From: an uncultured bacterium
Lineage (GTDB): Bacteria > Verrucomicrobiota > Kiritimatiellia > RFP12 > UBA1067
Direction of reading: 5' to 3'
Length of the DNA: 16,934 nucleotides
Assembly (NCBI GenBank): GCA_902779075.1
Contig: CACZAK010000083.1
Location: forward strand, 1-16,934
Positions 6,950 to 15,600 of this stretch are shown here, one piece after another; the first letter of the stretch is position 1; the number at the start of each line of letters is the position of its first letter. The translations under genes were made by a program, and so were the position numbers. Under the pieces are notes generated by a model. That model saw nothing but the letters and a program-made list of their open reading frames with translations, was not told where the DNA came from and made no database searches.

Positions 6950-9900
6950 CTACCGGACTATCAACATGAAGCCCCCGCGCCCGAGCCGGAGTCCCGTGGC
7001 GTCCGCCTTCAGGGTGTACTTCGCCGCCGTCGCGGCGTCGAGCCTAAACGTCACGTCCGCGCCCGGCGCCGTGGTCTCGGTCCACGTCACGACGTAGTCT
7101 CCGCTCTTCGCAAGCGCGGCCACGTCCGCGCGCCCGGAGAGGTCCACAGTCACCTTGGCGTTCGCCGCGAAGCCGACTACATTCCTTCCCCTCGTGAACG
7201 AGGACGTCAGCGGGAGAGCACGCGTACGAGACGAAAGATCGATCGTCGAACCGTCCATCAGCGTCACGCCGTAGAAGTAGTCGTGCGCGGCGGGTTTGAA
7301 CGTGCCGTGTACGCTGAACACGCCAGTGCCGTCGTTGTAGTTGTAGCCAAACATCGGCTCGTAGTCGCGCACGCTCAGCGGCGCGTAGATTTTCAACGCG
7401 CTTGCAATGCGGAAATCGACGTTCGTCGCAACGTTCTCCAGGCAAGAATTCGGATATCCGTTTACGCCGGTCTGAAAGTAGCCGCCGCTCGTGACGTCGA
7501 TGCAGCCGTTCTTCAGCTCGCTGTTGACGACGTGGAAGTTTTTGTTGGCGATCGCAATCTTGAGCGTATGGCCGCCAAGGTCGATCGCCGTCGCGCGCGC
7601 CAATTCACTGCTGAACATTCCCCAATCGGACGCCACGCTGAATTCCGAATCCGCCGTGAGCCGCACGTCGAAGAACTGTCCGTACCTTTGTTGCACGTCG
7701 TTCCCCGTGTTCTGCACGAGCCCGCCGTCCATGACGAGCGCGTATTCCGCGCATCCGGTGTTCTGCGCGAACATTCCCTTGATGTCGAACACGCCCCGGT
7801 TCGCGCCGTTCGTCGAGACGGTGATCGTGCTGCCGACCGCGCCGAGCTGGTAGTTGCGCGCGTCGCAGAGGTTTTCCATCAGAAAGTCCTTCTTCGACTC
7901 GCCCTTCTCCAGCACGCCCTCCAGAATCGTCGTGCCGCCAGTGTAGCCCTGCCTGTTCTTAGCCGCCACATACGTACCGAGACCTTCCTTGACGAGCTTC
8001 ACACCGCCAAGGATGGAAGCGCTTGTATTGATCATCCTAGTGCCTTCCGCCACGTCCACGCGCAGTTCCGCGACCGCACCGGCGTTCGAGTTCGTGATGA
8101 CCGCGTTGGCGAAATCGTCGTCCGCGAGCGAGGCGACGCGCAGGGCGCGTCCGTTCAGGTCGATGCGCACCCCGTCCGCGAAGACGGGCGTTCCCCACGT
8201 GCGCAGGTCGCAGTCGCCGTTGAGGACGACGTTCGTCGTGCGGAAGCACGGCAACGCGCCCGGCAGCTCCACGCCGTTGAAGTTCCAGCAGCGCCAGTTC
8301 GCCGCCACGGTCGCGGAGTCGTTCATGCCTCCGTTCCATTCCGCCGACATCGCGACGCCGGGATCGTTCACGTGAATCGACGCGCCGTCCGCGCCGATCG
8401 TAAGGACGTGCCCCTGCGTGTTACCCGCAAGCGACACGTAGTCGTACAGCGTACCGCCGGCGGGAAGGACGCAACTCGCGAAGGAGATGGCCGCGTGCTG
8501 CTTCGCCGGAAGCGCGGAAACGTCGAGGACTAGTTTCCCGTTTTCCTGAATCGACAGACCGCCCGCGATGGCCGTCTCACCCGCCGCCAGCACGAGCGTC
8601 GCGCCGTAGCCGACAGAAACCGAATCGACAGTCGCCGGCGAAGACGCGAGCGTCACCGCGCCCGGGCCGTACACGCCGAGTTTGCCTGCGACGGGCGCGG
8701 ACACCGTGGCCGCCACGCCCTCGCTCGTAAAGAAACCGCCGTCGCCAAGCGTGAGCGTGCCGCCGGAAAGCATCGCGTTCGCCGTGAAGCCCACGCCCGC
8801 CGCCGCCGCGCAGTCTGCCGGAACGACCGCGTCGGAATCGAACACGCGGTATTTCCCCGTGCCCCACTCCGCGTCGCCCGCGCCCGCCCAGCCGCATTTG
8901 CGCGTCCACTTCGCCTCGATCCGCTTGCGGATGGCCTCTCGTGTCAGGCCCGAGACTGGGTTTGTGAATATCAACAGCTCCGATATTGCGCGCCCGCCGT
9001 TGCGGGCGACGTTGCCGTCGACCGAACTGCGGTCCGCACCAAGCGAGCAGGCCGTAAGGCTACGATACGACGAGATGTCATACACATGCGTACCGCGTGG
9101 CGGACGTTCTGCACACGCATCTCGCACAAGCGCGTCGTCGCAGTAAATCGGGCCCTTTCGATAGCCATCCGCGCTATGGTCCGACGTGCCATAGCATCCC
9201 ACCATGCCCGACAGATATCCGCGGTGGAAATCGTAGGTGGGCGCGGATGTATTAATCTCGTTTAGTCCGTCTCCGAGGAAGAACACAGGCGCGTCGCGTT
9301 CGATGTCCATTGTCCAGAACACGGAGTAGATGTTCGTGAGCCTGGTGAAGTACATGTCGATGTTGGACCCGCATCCGCCCATCAGGAACGCCGGTACGCC
9401 GTTCGTGAAGCCGTATGTACCCGGGTTGCAGGGAATGCCTGCTTTGTAGAGCCGCGTGGGCTTTACGAGGTCGGCGCCCGTCCCGGCGTTCTTCCAGCCA
9501 GTGATCGCGCCGTCCGTGTAGTTGAAGTTGTCCGGCGAGGAGGCGTCCACGTGGACGGCGGCCCGAGACACGACCTCGTCGACGTAGGCATCCGAAGGCT
9601 TCCACTTCGCCTTCAACAGCTCCGTCACCGCCGCGCACTGTTCCTCGGTGAACTGCGCCGAAAACGTCACAAGTTCCGCAACCCTCTTGCCGCCGTTCCA
9701 GTTGTTGCTGGAACGATCCTGCCCTAGTTTGTTCCACTCGAGGTTCTTCGTGGCCGTGACCGCAAAGACGGTCAGACCGCCCGGCGGCTCCGGGCACTCG
9801 ATTGCTGGTGCGACGACTTTCTTTCCGTTCTGCCAGATGGTTCCATAAATTGCATAGTCTCCATAGCTCACTTTGGGTTCAGTCCACATCCACTCTCCAC

Positions 9901-11041
9901 CTCTGCCGCGATGGAATCTATACTGGCTCACGTCGCCGAGCAGGAAGGTACTACTGCTAAAATCAAGCTCCGCCACCATGAATACGGTGCGCGTGTCTTC
10001 GAGGCGCGTCGCGAGCGCGAGATCGATACCGCTGCCGGCCGCGCCGGAATCGAACACGGGCTTGCCGGCCACCTCCCCGCGCGTACCGTATCGAATCGCG
10101 CTCGTGCCGCCGGACTTCGCGGCGGACGGCGTGAAGTTGTTGCCGTTGCCGGAGAGGTCGTCCCACTGCGAGACCTTCGTTCCCGTTTCGTCGCCGGCAA
10201 CCTCGTAATGGAAGCTCGCCGCCTCCGACGCGTCGAAATGCACCTGGGGCTTTCCGAACTTGTTGACGCGCATCGCGAACGTCGCCGTTTCCTGGGACAT
10301 CCCGCCGTACCACTTCGCCTTGAGGTAGCCCTCCACCTGACTGCGCTCCTCGTCGTCCAGCACGCGGTTGAATGCAATCACCTCGCAGAGCCGCTTGCCG
10401 CCTATGCGCCCGGAAATGTTCCGGTCGTTGCACAGGCAATCGACAACGGCGCCGCCTGCACGACTCCAGGTAACGAGCTGGTAGCCCGTCGGGATCACCG
10501 TCGTCGTGGGCGCGGCGACCTTGACGCCATCGTTCCAGTATTCAGTTCCATTAAGATACGAATGCACAAACTGGTATGAACCGGTAGTTCCATAGCCGCC
10601 CGTGCCGCGGGCAAAATAAAAGTGGCTCATGTTTCCTTGACTGCCCAGCAAATAGGCGTCGTCGCTTTGGTCGATGTCCGTCACGAAAAACGCCGTCTTG
10701 ATGTTCTGGTCCGCGGAAAACTTCATGTCGCACTGGGTGCCGACCGTGAAAAAGGTGACGGCCTTCTTGCCCGCGAGCGCGCCGTCCGCGATCTCGATCA
10801 CCTGCGGCTTGATGGACTTGTAGGTCGTGACGGTCGGATACGACCCGCCGCGCACATCGGCCCACGAGTCGAGTTCCGTCCCCGCCGCCGCCGTGAGCGC
10901 CGATGCGTCGAACCAGAACACCGCCTCGCTTGTGACGAAGTCTGGCACCGTCACATCGGCAAACGACGGCAATACAGCCGCCGCTACGCATATTGCCGCC
11001 GCCAAGAGGGCGGCTTTCCCAGTCAGTTTTCTCGTGTTCAT
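6950..11041 (-). CDS. Large secreted surface protein: three LamG-like domains plus autotransporter-type beta-helix
   Basis: A 1,363-residue exported protein. The start at 11041 is chosen because MNTRKLTGKAALLAAAICVA begins a signal peptide (cleavage near 28) and AAAGGAAAG precedes it; the frame stays open further upstream but gives low-complexity sequence. Three related concanavalin/LamG-like domains follow at about 36-247, 266-482 and 493-714. Each opens with FDAS or VDAS (VFWFDAS, VHFDAS, VHVDAS) and closes with KAKW or EAKW. The rest, to the end, is Gly/Ala/Val-rich beta-helix. It includes a PATR-type repeat at about 1010-1043 (GGVKLVKEGLGTYVAAKN, then QGYTGGTTILEGVL). There is no outer-membrane barrel. 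The protein ends GRGGFMLIVR, a tail that recurs in relic form at 4772. It probably binds glycan or cell surface and is co-transcribed with the fucosidase 46 bp downstream. No catalytic motif was found. Confidence 0.85.
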   Translation of the reverse strand: MNTRKLTGKAALLAAAICVAAAVLPSFADVTVPDFVTSEAVFWFDASALTAAAGTELDSWADVRGGSYPTVTTYKSIKPQVIEIADGALAGKKAVTFFTVGTQCDMKFSADQNIKTAFFVTDIDQSDDAYLLGSQGNMSHFYFARGTGGYGTTGSYQFVHSYLNGTEYWNDGVKVAAPTTTVIPTGYQLVTWSRAGGAVVDCLCNDRNISGRIGGKRLCEVIAFNRVLDDEERSQVEGYLKAKWYGGMSQETATFAMRVNKFGKPQVHFDASEAASFHYEVAGDETGTKVSQWDDLSGNGNNFTPSAAKSGGTSAIRYGTRGEVAGKPVFDSGAAGSGIDLALATRLEDTRTVFMVAELDFSSSTFLLGDVSQYRFHRGRGGEWMWTEPKVSYGDYAIYGTIWQNGKKVVAPAIECPEPPGGLTVFAVTATKNLEWNKLGQDRSSNNWNGGKRVAELVTFSAQFTEEQCAAVTELLKAKWKPSDAYVDEVVSRAAVHVDASSPDNFNYTDGAITGWKNAGTGADLVKPTRLYKAGIPCNPGTYGFTNGVPAFLMGGCGSNIDMYFTRLTNIYSVFWTMDIERDAPVFFLGDGLNEINTSAPTYDFHRGYLSGMVGCYGTSDHSADGYRKGPIYCDDALVRDACAERPPRGTHVYDISSYRSLTACSLGADRSSVDGNVARNGGRAISELLIFTNPVSGLTREAIRKRIEAKWTRKCGWAGAGDAEWGTGKYRVFDSDAVVPADCAAAAGVGFTANAMLSGGTLTLGDGGFFTSEGVAATVSAPVAGKLGVYGPGAVTLASSPATVDSVSVGYGATLVLAAGETAIAGGLSIQENGKLVLDVSALPAKQHAAISFASCVLPAGGTLYDYVSLAGNTQGHVLTIGADGASIHVNDPGVAMSAEWNGGMNDSATVAANWRCWNFNGVELPGALPCFRTTNVVLNGDCDLRTWGTPVFADGVRIDLNGRALRVASLADDDFANAVITNSNAGAVAELRVDVAEGTRMINTSASILGGVKLVKEGLGTYVAAKNRQGYTGGTTILEGVLEKGESKKDFLMENLCDARNYQLGAVGSTITVSTNGANRGVFDIKGMFAQNTGCAEYALVMDGGLVQNTGNDVQQRYGQFFDVRLTADSEFSVASDWGMFSSELARATAIDLGGHTLKIAIANKNFHVVNSELKNGCIDVTSGGYFQTGVNGYPNSCLENVATNVDFRIASALKIYAPLSVRDYEPMFGYNYNDGTGVFSVHGTFKPAAHDYFYGVTLMDGSTIDLSSRTRALPLTSSFTRGRNVVGFAANAKVTVDLSGRADVAALAKSGDYVVTWTETTAPGADVTFRLDAATAAKYTLKADATGLRLGRGGFMLIVR

Positions 11042-11128
11042 TTTCGGCTTTCCTTTGTTGTTGCCCTTGCGGGCGGTTTGTTGAAGTTGTTTGTTTGGAG
11101 TTTGAAGTTCAGAGACAGAAGCACGCAA

Positions 11129-11163
11129 GGCGGCTCGTCGCGCACGGTGCGCGGCAAGTCGCC
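11129..11163. repeat. GC-rich 17-bp-arm palindrome in the surface-protein leader
   Basis: Arms GGCGGCTCGTCGCGCAC (11129-11145) and GTGCGCGGCAAGTCGCC (11147-11163) flank a single G. Fourteen of 17 positions are Watson-Crick pairs; read as RNA, some of the rest are G-U. It resembles the in-gene palindromic element only in style (GGCG ... CGCC ends) and may be a second repeat family. Confidence 0.6.
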
Positions 11164-11179
11164 TCTGGAATGCCCGTAA

Positions 11180-11299
11180 GGGGGGGGCTTTGGAAATGTG
11201 AAAGTGTTGCCAATTGCCAATGTTGCCAGTTCCCAATTGGTATTGGGTATTGGTTAGTGGCAACAATTCCACATTGGCAAAAATCGTGCCCCCCCCCCC
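11180..11299. repeat. Imperfect 120-bp dyad bounded by G8 and C11 homopolymers
   Basis: The plus strand has G8 at 11180-11187 and C11 at 11289-11299. Between them, nested complementary blocks occur in the minus-strand RNA: TTGCCAATG with CATTGGCAA, GTTGCC with GGCAAC, and CCCAAT-ACCA-ATTGGG at the centre. The whole could fold as one long hairpin in the leader of the surface-protein mRNA. Several short GGCAA and CCAAT motifs also recur in tandem, so part of the pairing may come from repeat decay. Confidence 0.55.
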
Positions 11300-11406
11300 G
11301 CTAATTGCGCAAACGCGCCCATACGCACCGTTTTAGCGCGGTTGTAGGCGGTTTTATGGATGGCAAGCGCCATGGTGCTGGCTTTCTCAAAAATCAAAAC
11401 ATACGT

Positions 11407-11435
11407 ATTATATCACCTTCCCTCACTGACAACAA
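11407..11435 (-). promoter_or_regulatory. Candidate sigma70 promoter of the surface protein-fucosidase operon
   Basis: On the minus strand, TTGTTG (11430-11435), a 17-bp spacer and a perfect TATAAT (11407-11412) with extended -10 TG. The predicted start is near 11400. It overlaps the region of the divergent regulator promoters. Confidence 0.55.
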
Positions 11436-11454
11436 TGCCAAATGCTTGCATAAT
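11426..11454 (+). promoter_or_regulatory. Upstream candidate promoter of the XylR-like gene
   Basis: CTGACA (11426-11431), a 17-bp spacer and CATAAT (11449-11454). The predicted start near 11461 would give a leader of about 55 nt. The -10 overlaps the first half of the direct repeat, so binding there could repress it. Confidence 0.45.
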
Positions 11455-11474
11455 CCACAAGTAGGCTTGCCTAA
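11442..11474 (+). promoter_or_regulatory. Candidate AraC-type operator: direct repeat spaced 21 bp
   Basis: ATGCTTGCATAA (11442-11453) and AGGCTTGCCTAA (11463-11474) agree at 10 of 12 positions and are exactly 21 bp apart, two helical turns. AraC-family regulators are known to bind direct half-sites at this spacing (araI1-I2). The pair lies just before an AraC-domain regulator and beside both divergent promoters, so autoregulation plus control of the surface protein-fucosidase operon is inferred. Confidence 0.6.
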
Positions 11475-11479
11475 AACAC

Positions 11480-11508
11480 AAGACAACAGCGTAAGGTTTT
11501 GGTATACT
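11480..11508 (+). promoter_or_regulatory. Proximal promoter of the XylR-like gene, predicting a leaderless mRNA
   Basis: AAGACA (11480-11485), a 17-bp spacer and TATACT (11503-11508). Only 7 bp separate the -10 from ATG 11516, so transcription should begin at or next to the start codon. No Shine-Dalgarno sequence precedes the ATG. Confidence 0.5.
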
Positions 11509-11515
11509 GTCCGCC

Positions 11516-12667
11516 ATGAAAACTATCGCACTCTTTTCGGAGAACGCCCGGGAATACGGACGTCAGTTCCTGAAAGGCGTAGCCAACTACGCGCTCGGCC
11601 GCCATGACTGGCAGCTGCGGTTGCTTTCGCCAAGCGACATCGGGAACCGCCACGTATTCGCGGAAGTTGACGGTATTATCGCACGGATCGTCGGAGTGCA
11701 TTACGTCGAAAAGCTCAAGGCGACAGGACTTCCCATCGTTGATGCAATCTGCGAAATGGACGACCCCGCGTTGATCGGAGTGGACAACGACTGCGCGGCG
11801 ATAGGCAAGATGGCCGCCGACTATTTCATTCAGCGAGGCTTCAAGAGCTTCGCCTACTGCGGCTATCGTGGCACGCGCTATTCCGACGACCGCCTTTCGG
11901 CCTACTCCGCTACGCTTCGCCGCTCAGGTTTCTCCTGCACGGAGTTCACGGCCCGCGAACCGCCTACAAACGCCATCTTCTTCAACGAAGAAGCGAAACC
12001 GCCACGGAACAATGCAAAACTGCGCAAGTGGGTCGCGTCACTTCCTCCACGCACGGCGGTGTTCTGCGCCAACGACTTGAGAGCGTACCACGTGCTGTGC
12101 TCTGCACAGAAGATTGGCCGCGCCGTGCCGAACGACCTTGCGGTGCTTGGCGTGGACAACGACGAGCTTCTTTGTTCTTACGCCTCGGTCGCCATATCCA
12201 GCATTGATCCCAATGCGTTCGGCGTCGGCCACGCGGCAGCGCGGCTCATGGACGCGGCGCTGGCGCACCCGGAACGGCCAAAGGCGCGACCGATCTTCAA
12301 GGTGCGTCCGGGACGTCTTGTGGAGCGGACTTCCACTGCGGTGTTCCCCCTGGACCCGCCCTGGTTCGCCAAGGCGCTTTCGTACATCGAGACGCACATG
12401 TCAAGCCCCGTCTCGACAACCGAAGCGGCGCGCGCCGCCGGCGTCTCGCAAACCGCGCTCCAGACCGCATTCCACGCCCAGTTCGGCATGAGCGCGGGGA
12501 AATACATCCGAGGCGTGAAGATGCGAGAGGCAGACCGCTTGCTCCACGACGGAACGCTCTCCGTCAAGGAAATCGCCGCCCGAACCGGCTTCGTCTCCCA
12601 TCCGCACTTCAGCCGCACCTACCACGATCACTTCGGCCATCCCCCGACCAGACAATTACGCCAGTAA
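11516..12667 (+). CDS. XylR-type transcription regulator (LacI-like sugar-binding domain + AraC DNA-binding domain)
   Basis: A 383-residue cytoplasmic regulator. Residues 1-280 have the periplasmic-binding-protein-like fold of XylR/LacI sensors: MKTIALFSENAREYGRQFLKGV at the start, VDGIIARI (51-58), IGVDNDCAAIGKMAADYFIQRGFK, AVFCANDLRA (181-190), and LAVLGVDNDE (208-217). Residues about 285-383 form an AraC helix-turn-helix pair with EAARAAGVSQTALQTAFHAQFG and VKEIAARTGFVSHPHFSRTYHDHFGHPP. This order matches E. coli XylR, which senses D-xylose; the sugar here is not determined by sequence. It is divergent from the surface protein-fucosidase operon and next to a 21-bp direct repeat, the usual arrangement for a local sugar-responsive activator. 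The start is fixed by the family N-terminus, although no ribosome-binding site is present. Its stop lies 25 bp from that of the convergent gene; no clear terminator was seen between them. Confidence 0.9.
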   Translation: MKTIALFSENAREYGRQFLKGVANYALGRHDWQLRLLSPSDIGNRHVFAEVDGIIARIVGVHYVEKLKATGLPIVDAICEMDDPALIGVDNDCAAIGKMAADYFIQRGFKSFAYCGYRGTRYSDDRLSAYSATLRRSGFSCTEFTAREPPTNAIFFNEEAKPPRNNAKLRKWVASLPPRTAVFCANDLRAYHVLCSAQKIGRAVPNDLAVLGVDNDELLCSYASVAISSIDPNAFGVGHAAARLMDAALAHPERPKARPIFKVRPGRLVERTSTAVFPLDPPWFAKALSYIETHMSSPVSTTEAARAAGVSQTALQTAFHAQFGMSAGKYIRGVKMREADRLLHDGTLSVKEIAARTGFVSHPHFSRTYHDHFGHPPTRQLRQ

Positions 12668-12692
12668 GACGAGAAAGCCGACTTATGTTCAA

Positions 12693-15600
12693 TCAAGGCT
12701 CCACCACGACGCGGAAACCCACGTCGTAGACGGGCGCGTACGGACGGTAGGCGCGGCGGAACGACGCCGTGGAGAGCTTCGGGCGCGAATACCACGAGCC
12801 TCCGCGCACCACGCGCCGATCGTCACCGCCGGGGGCGTTGCGTCCGTCATTCGCCGCGTAGGGATAGGGCGCGTACTTCGACTGCGTCCACTCCCACACG
12901 TTGCCGTGCATGTCATAGAGTCCCCACGGGTTGGGCTTCCACTTCCCGCTCTTCTCCTGCAGGAACGCGCCGTCGTTCACGTTGTGCGCCTGCGGCACCC
13001 AGTTGTCAAAGAGGTTCTCCGTGTTGCCGTAACGGGCCTTCACGCGATCCTGCTCGTAGGGGTTGCCCGCATAGTCCGAAAGCGAGATGTCGGCGAGGTT
13101 CGCGTATTTCGCGAAGTCGTCGTCCACGCCGCCCCACCAGAACGGCTTGTCCGACCCGGCGCGCGCAGCCCATTCCCACTCGGCCTCGGTGGGCAGGCGC
13201 ACCGTGCGCCCAGTCTTCTTCGAGAGCCATTCGCAGAACGCGACGGCCTTGTTCCAGTTCACGCGCACCGCCGGAAGGTCGTCGCCGTTCACGTCGTAGC
13301 CCGTCACGCCGAACTGGTAGCCGTGGCGCGTTTCGTGGCGGCTGTCGTGCGACGGGTCGAACTGACGGAACTCGCGGTTGGTGATCTCTCGCGCGCCGAT
13401 CTGGAACGGCTTCACGTCCACACGCGCGGCGGGATGCTCGTCGCGCGGCCCCTTCGCCTCGTTGCGACCCATCACGAACGAGCCGCCGGGAATTGCGACA
13501 AGCGCGATCTCCACGCCGTCGGCGAGCTTGATCGCCGGCGCGGGCGCGGCCGGTTTCGTCGCCGGGTCGAACGGCCAGCCGGCGATCTTCAGCGGCTCGC
13601 CGCCCTTCGGCTTCTTCTTGCTGCTCAAGGTGTCCTTCAGGACGGGCGCGGGCGTCTCGATGTCCTCGTGGTTCTGCCGGACGCCGGTGTAGAGCGCGCG
13701 ACGCTCCTCGCGCAGTTTCTCCCTGTCGAGCGCCTCCTTGCCGACGATCGTCTGCCAGCGCCCGTGGTAGGGCGTGTTGAAGTCGATCCACGTGATCAGG
13801 CGGTCGCGCGCCTCCTCGGAGAGCTTCACGCCGTGGTGTCCCTTGTCGAGCATCATCATCAGCTCGGTGGTCTCGGCGTGCCACTCCATCGGCTCGAAGA
13901 GGTGGATGTCGCTCTCGATGCCAGGATGGCGCACGAAGCGGACGAGGTTGAAATACGGAATGGAGAACTTGCCGCCGAATTTCTCCCACACGCGTCCGTG
14001 CGCGCGGGAGTGCCAGTTGGTGACCATGCTCGTGCCGCGCAGGTCGGGCTTCCACTTGAAGTTGCCGAACAGCTTCTCCTGCGGCGGATCGGGTTCGTTG
14101 TGGCACCGGACGCAGAAGGCGTCGAGGACGGGCTGCACCTCGCGCGCGAACTCGAAGTTGCGCTCAGGGCCGCGCCACGGGCGAATCTCCTCGAGCGGCA
14201 GGTTGGCGGCCACGCGCGGGGCGCGCGCCACGAAGCTCTGCTTCTCGTGGCATCCGGCGCAGGAGAGATATTCGCCGCTGCGGGCGGTGAACCAGCTGCG
14301 CATCACCTGCAGGGACTGCCCTTCGGCGTCGAGCGGCTGGACGGCGATCGGCGTGTTGGCGGGCACCTTGAAGTAGGCGCTGCCGTCCGCGTTCACGGGC
14401 ACCGTGCCGAGCGTGCGGCGCATGTCCCACGGGCCGTCGAGTCCGATCGAACCGTAGAGTCCGCCCTCGTTCTTGAAGCCGAACGTGTAGGTGTAGAGCC
14501 GCAGGTTCTTCACCGTGCCGACCGGGATGTTCTTGAGACCGGGTCCCTCGTAGATGTTGGCGATGTAGACCTGCGCCGTGGTGGCGCCGGGAACGATGCG
14601 GTCGGGCTGCGCGTGCGGGACGGGCGTCTTCATGAGCGGCACGGGCTCGCAGAGGTCGTGTCCGGCCTCGCGGAGGAGACACAGCTCGTTGTCGAAGCGG
14701 TCGATGAGGTAGATGGAGAAGTTCCTCTCTCCCTTGTTCCTGCGCGCCACGAGGAACGTGGTGTCGTCAAGCGGGAACGGGTGGAGGTTCATGGGCCACG
14801 TGCCGTTGTAGAGCTGGTCGCGCACGATCGGGTCGACGGGCTTGCCGTAGCCGGGCATCAACTGGATCGCGCCCTCGCCCTCCTCCGTGCCCTTCGTCAC
14901 GTCAAAGAGGCCGAGCTGTCCTTGGCGGCGGAGTCCGTGGTGGCCGGTGAGGACGGCCACGAACTGCGTGGGCTTGCCGGGAATCGGACGCGCGTAGAAC
15001 ATGCTGTTCGGCCAGAAGGAGTTGCTGCCGTAGAACGCGCGCTGGTTGGTGCCGTCGGGATTGCACGTGAAGAGAATGCGCGAGTTGGCGTGCGGGATGT
15101 CCGTGTACTCCCAGCGGAGGTACATCACGCGCCCGTCGGGCATGATCTCGGGGCACCACGCGTGCTCCTGGTCATTGCCGAGCAGCTCCATGCCGGAGCC
15201 GTCCGCGTTGCAGCGGAAGAGGTTCGCGACGGGCGAGTCGCCCCACACGCAGGGAACGGCGTACTTGAGCGCCGTGCAGGTGAAGATGATGCGTCCGTCG
15301 GGAACGTAGCAGGGATCGTAGTGGTTGATGTCACCCGCGTTGTCGCGCGTCACCTGGCGCACCTTGCGCGTCGCGAGGTCGAGCTCCATCACGTGCCAGG
15401 CGTTGGATGCGCCGATGCCGGAGAAGAGCAGGCGGTCCGCGTTCCAGTGGAGCTCCACGTCGATGATCGGACGCCCACCCGCGGGCTTGTACAAGACCTC
15501 CGTCGCACCCGGTAGGGCGCGCGCCCCGCGCGCGCCGCGAATATCAAGAACGCACAACTCGTTGTCGTGTCCGTCGCGCGGAAGCATCGAGTTGCTCTGC

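Larger units (their letters stand above)
11042..11515. promoter_or_regulatory. Divergent intergenic region and long 5' leader of the surface-protein operon
   Basis: A 474-bp stretch without a gene between the divergent surface-protein gene and the XylR-like regulator. From left to right it holds a GC-rich hairpin (11129-11163), a long dyad bounded by G8 and C11 (11180-11299), a stretch at 11300-11395 in which I see nothing clear, a minus-strand promoter (11407-11435), and two plus-strand promoters with a direct-repeat operator (11426-11508). If the minus-strand promoter is real, the surface-protein mRNA has a leader of about 360 nt. No known riboswitch was recognised. Confidence 0.7.

Noticed and set aside
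4849..8533. Long plus-strand open frames (434 and 618 codons) opposite the fucosidase and surface-protein genes
   Set aside because: Same codon-bias artefact; the real genes on the minus strand have signal peptides, motifs and ribosome-binding sites.
11042..11272. 77-residue N-terminal extension of the surface protein
   Set aside because: It reads through the leader repeats, is low-complexity, and would bury the signal peptide that begins at 11041.
11300..11400. Riboswitch in the long leader
   Set aside because: No known aptamer consensus could be recognised, and structure alone is not enough.
12665..12695. Bidirectional terminator between the convergent genes
   Set aside because: The 25-bp gap has no convincing stem-loop with a T run.
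12693..13520. Functional formylglycine-generating enzyme domain
   Set aside because: The SUMF1 fold is clear, but the cysteines expected after RGGSW are missing and no sulfatase is in the window.
13764..13785. Another copy of the palindromic element (GGTAGGGCG at about 13767)
   Set aside because: Only the first bases match; there is no inverted stem and the sequence encodes a normal part of the protein.
12906..15515. 869-codon plus-strand open frame opposite the propeller gene
   Set aside because: It is a GC-rich antisense shadow: Arg/Val/His-rich, no family motif, while the minus strand has clear domains.
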